Origin: an uncultured Saprospiraceae bacterium
GTDB taxonomy: Bacteria; Bacteroidota; Bacteroidia; Chitinophagales; Saprospiraceae
NCBI GenBank assembly: GCA_938002705.1
Contig: CALLAG010000385.1
Span: 1-18,262 of the forward strand
DNA: 18,262 nucleotides
Direction of reading: 5' to 3'
In this document: in pieces, positions 16,473-18,262 of the stretch
Numbering within the stretch: the first letter of the stretch is position 1
Layout of the letters: each line of letters opens with the position of its first letter
Translations under genes and position numbers: made by a program
Notes under the pieces: model-generated
The model's database searches: none
Told to the model about the DNA's origin: nothing
What the model saw: only the letters and a program-made list of their open reading frames with translations

Positions 16473-16488
16473 AACTGGACTTATCAAA
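16460..16488 (-). promoter_or_regulatory. Promoter-like site for the sigma/anti-sigma/CHAT operon
   Basis: On the minus strand TTTG (16488-16485), a 17-base spacer, and TAAGATTG (16467-16460) resemble the Bacteroidota housekeeping promoter (TTTG, 17-23 bases, TAnnTTTG), with one mismatch in the second element. This would start transcription about 20 bases before the sigma ATG. The second element lies within the 18-bp repeat that also occurs upstream of the DUF1016 gene. Confidence 0.5.
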
Positions 16489-16516
16489 GTATTCATAATG
16501 GCGATTGGAAATTATT

Positions 16517-17533
16517 TTACAATTCTGTCTTGTTGTGAGATATCCGCTCTTGTGCTTCTATAAGTGAACGATGTAAGCGTTTTTCGAGTTCTTCTATAGG
16601 AGGTAATTCCGTCAAGTATTCTGCGACCATGATACCATCTTTATGCATCTGCAGTAGCTCCACTTGCTCCCTACTAGCCTCGGCACATAATATTAATCCT
16701 ATAGGCATTTCTTCACCTTCTTGCTTGTCGTGCCGATCAAGCCATCGTAGATAGAGTTCCATCTGACCTTTATGAGCAGGCTTAAATTTATCCAACTTAA
16801 GCTCTATTGCAACCAATCGCTTGAGTTTGCGATGATAGAATAGTAGATCCAGATAAAAGTCTGTGCCATCCAGTATGATTCTCTTTTGTCTTTCGACGAA
16901 AGTAAAACCAGAACCCAATTCTAAAATAAACTGCTCCAAATCTCTCAATATAGCAGCCTCAAGATTGTTTTCAGAATAGCCTAACTGCAAGTCAAGGAAG
17001 TCTAAAATGTAAGGATCTTTAAAGGTATGCGTCGTAGATAAATCCATATCTACAGATTCTACCTCTGCAATTGTACTTCGTTCAAATGTTTTGCGTTCTA
17101 TCTGGCGTGTCAGTTCTCTCTTACTCCACCCACATTCTGCAGCTTTCTGAGCATAATATATTCTTGATTCCTCTTTCTTGAGAGATAATAATATGACGAA
17201 GTGAGTCCAGCTTAATTGTGTCACCAGTGGTGACACAATCTCAAAATCATGAAAAACTTCTGAAAACTGTATCATTCGACGCAGATTTCTTACCTCAAAG
17301 CTCTTCCCGTAATACTTCACCAAAACTATAGAAAGCTCCTTAACGACTTCCTTACCATACTCTGCTCGTTTATTTTTGAGCACTTCCTCATTGATACGTC
17401 TACCTACTTGCCAGTAGACTATTAATAATCTACTATTTACTTGAGCTACAGCCTGTTTTTTCCCACTATCAATTATATAGCGTAGGTCTTCAAGTAAATC
17501 CTTAGGAGTACTGAGTTCATTTTTCATTTGCAT
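16517..17533 (-). CDS. DUF1016/YhcG-type PD-(D/E)XK nuclease
   Basis: This 338-residue protein has the two-part architecture of the YhcG family. An N-terminal DUF1016 domain (about 10-155) includes ARG-rich VRNLRRMIQFSEVF (81-94) and LSWTHFVILLSL (107-118), a family hallmark. A C-terminal PD-(D/E)XK nuclease fold (about 170-320) has D229 in DFYLDLLFYH, then E244 and K246 in VAIELKLDKF, and Q257 downstream, so the catalytic residues look intact. Length is typical. Homologues are often found in variable genome islands and near restriction systems, and a nuclease role in defence is widely suspected, but the biochemical function is not settled. The gene lies 85 bases upstream of the sigma start on the same strand, between exact 18-bp direct repeats. 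Base use is not strikingly different from its neighbours. An ATG two codons downstream is an alternative start. Confidence 0.9.
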   Translation of the reverse strand: MQMKNELSTPKDLLEDLRYIIDSGKKQAVAQVNSRLLIVYWQVGRRINEEVLKNKRAEYGKEVVKELSIVLVKYYGKSFEVRNLRRMIQFSEVFHDFEIVSPLVTQLSWTHFVILLSLKKEESRIYYAQKAAECGWSKRELTRQIERKTFERSTIAEVESVDMDLSTTHTFKDPYILDFLDLQLGYSENNLEAAILRDLEQFILELGSGFTFVERQKRIILDGTDFYLDLLFYHRKLKRLVAIELKLDKFKPAHKGQMELYLRWLDRHDKQEGEEMPIGLILCAEASREQVELLQMHKDGIMVAEYLTELPPIEELEKRLHRSLIEAQERISHNKTEL

Positions 17534-17586
17534 CCATTCTAAAATCGCTACACAATAAGATAGATAATCTAAAATACGTTTTCTTT

Positions 17587-17604
17587 AATATCAATCTTAG
17601 CTTA
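17587..17604. repeat. 18-bp direct repeat, copy 2
   Basis: This is identical to 16455-16472. It is 54 bases upstream of the DUF1016 start. Several further TATCAA or TTGATA words cluster at 17615-17648, including a TATCAA/TTGATA inverted pair (17615-17620 and 17643-17648) that could be an operator. Confidence 0.9.
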
Positions 17605-17621
17605 TGATACATTCTATCAAT
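17592..17621 (-). promoter_or_regulatory. Promoter-like site for the DUF1016 nuclease gene
   Basis: On the minus strand ATTG (17621-17618), an 18-base spacer and TAAGATTG (17599-17592) repeat the layout found upstream of the sigma gene. The first element has one mismatch to TTTG. It would give a leader of about 50 bases. The match to the sigma-operon site includes an 18-bp identity. Confidence 0.45.
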
Positions 17622-17766
17622 ATCAAACTTGATGGCTATATGTTGATAACTCAAACATTATGCTAAGCTTTCGCAAATGTTAATATTGAAAATATCCCTA
17701 TTTCTTTTAGAATCCAAAGATTGTTCGTTTCTTAGGACAAACTTTAAATAATCAAATAGATAAACG

Positions 17767-18201
17767 ATGAAAAAACTAGCTAAACTTTCTTTAATACTTT
17801 TAATAAGTATTGTCTCTATTAACGCATACGCTGTTACCACTAATCCTACCCCTCCTACTGATGATTATATAACAGTAGGTGAGTTCGTCGACTTAAAATT
17901 CAAGGATATCAAGAAGATGAGCCCTAAAAAGCTCAACATCAAAGATCGTATCGAATTTATGGTCACAAAAAAAGTACTAAAGAAAAAAATTAGAAAAGGA
18001 GAAATTAAGGCAGAAACGAAGTTAATGGCGTCTGACCAGTTTGAGATGAACTGGGGTGGATTTGCATTAGGGTTTCTTCTTGGACTACTCGGCCTTATAA
18101 TAGTTGCGATATTCTTTGAGAAGCCTAAGAAGAATGCTGTCGTATCCTCTCTTATAGGTATGGTAGCTATAGTAGCATTAGTCTTGATATTTGGAGCTTA
18201 A
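17767..18201 (+). CDS. Small exported membrane protein, unknown function
   Basis: This 144-residue protein has a signal peptide (residues 1-22, ending in INAYA) and two C-terminal membrane helices (about 97-117 and 125-143) separated by a short basic loop (EKPKKN). Between them and the signal peptide lies a very lysine-rich segment (about 43-85) likely to be helical. The WGGFALGFLLGLLGLIIV pattern (96-113) is common in short Bacteroidota proteins of unknown role. It is divergent from the DUF1016 gene and has its own downstream terminator, so it is probably transcribed alone. The start ATG is directly before the signal peptide. No catalytic motif is seen. Confidence 0.8.
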   Translation: MKKLAKLSLILLISIVSINAYAVTTNPTPPTDDYITVGEFVDLKFKDIKKMSPKKLNIKDRIEFMVTKKVLKKKIRKGEIKAETKLMASDQFEMNWGGFALGFLLGLLGLIIVAIFFEKPKKNAVVSSLIGMVAIVALVLIFGA

Positions 18202-18230
18202 GTTCTCAAATCTTTTTTACAAAATAACTA

Positions 18231-18262
18231 AACGGCAAGAACAACATCTTGCCGTTTTTTTT
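18231..18262 (+). terminator. Strong intrinsic terminator at the right edge
   Basis: A perfect 10-bp GC-containing stem (18231-18240 with 18247-18256), a 6-base loop and a run of eight T reaching the window end. It lies 29 bases after the stop codon of the small membrane protein. Confidence 0.9.

Noticed and set aside
17658..17840. Minus-strand 60-residue open frame
   Set aside because: It overlaps the start and signal peptide of the gene at 17767-18201 and shows no family features.

Overview
The window looks like a piece of chromosome from an AT-rich member of the Bacteroidota, probably a Saprospiria-like marine or sludge lineage. The clues are a secreted protein with a type IX secretion (T9SS) C-terminal sorting domain, a long LspA with the insertion usual for this phylum, starts that mostly lack Shine-Dalgarno sites, two promoter-like sites of the Bacteroidota type (TTTG ... 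TAnnTTTG), and many small TPR/CHAT and anti-sigma style proteins. The class assignment is inference; the phylum is well supported.

Layout. 1-568 has no gene: an AT-rich stretch and then a GC-richer patch (about 344-560) that carries a run of short perfect hairpins. 569-3026 (minus strand) holds an orphan small protein and a secreted T9SS cargo protein with a MopE-like metal-binding segment. 3184-5530 (plus) is a probable two-gene operon, a C-terminal processing protease (S41) and tsaB (tRNA t6A synthesis). 5816-6714 (plus) holds two related ArsR-type winged-helix regulators, each followed by its own intrinsic terminator. 6953-8571 (minus) carries lspA and a CPBP-family intramembrane protease. 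8713-10992 (plus) is a UvrD/PcrA helicase, which converges on a membrane family-2 glycosyltransferase (11039-12238, minus) across a short heptamer repeat. 12320-16431 (minus) is the most interesting block: an ECF-type sigma factor, a membrane anti-sigma-like protein with extracytoplasmic TPRs, and a large TPR-CHAT (caspase-like) protease with a signal peptide and a C-terminal membrane anchor. A DUF1016/YhcG-type PD-(D/E)XK nuclease (16517-17533, minus) lies just upstream, and a small secreted or membrane protein (17767-18201, plus) closes the window before a strong terminator.

How they may work together. The sigma and anti-sigma genes overlap by 4 nt and the CHAT gene follows 42 nt later, so the three are very likely one transcript. 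The predicted topology puts the CHAT protease domain and the TPR part of the anti-sigma protein on the same (outer) side of the inner membrane. This suggests a protease-gated transcription switch, a membrane counterpart of the TPR-CHAT/Csx30/RpoE logic of type III-E CRISPR. An exact 18-bp repeat, sitting in a similar promoter-like arrangement, lies upstream of both the sigma gene and the DUF1016 nuclease gene. The nuclease could therefore share its control, or it could be an inserted cassette flanked by direct repeats. No CRISPR array, cas gene, transposase, rRNA or tRNA gene was seen.
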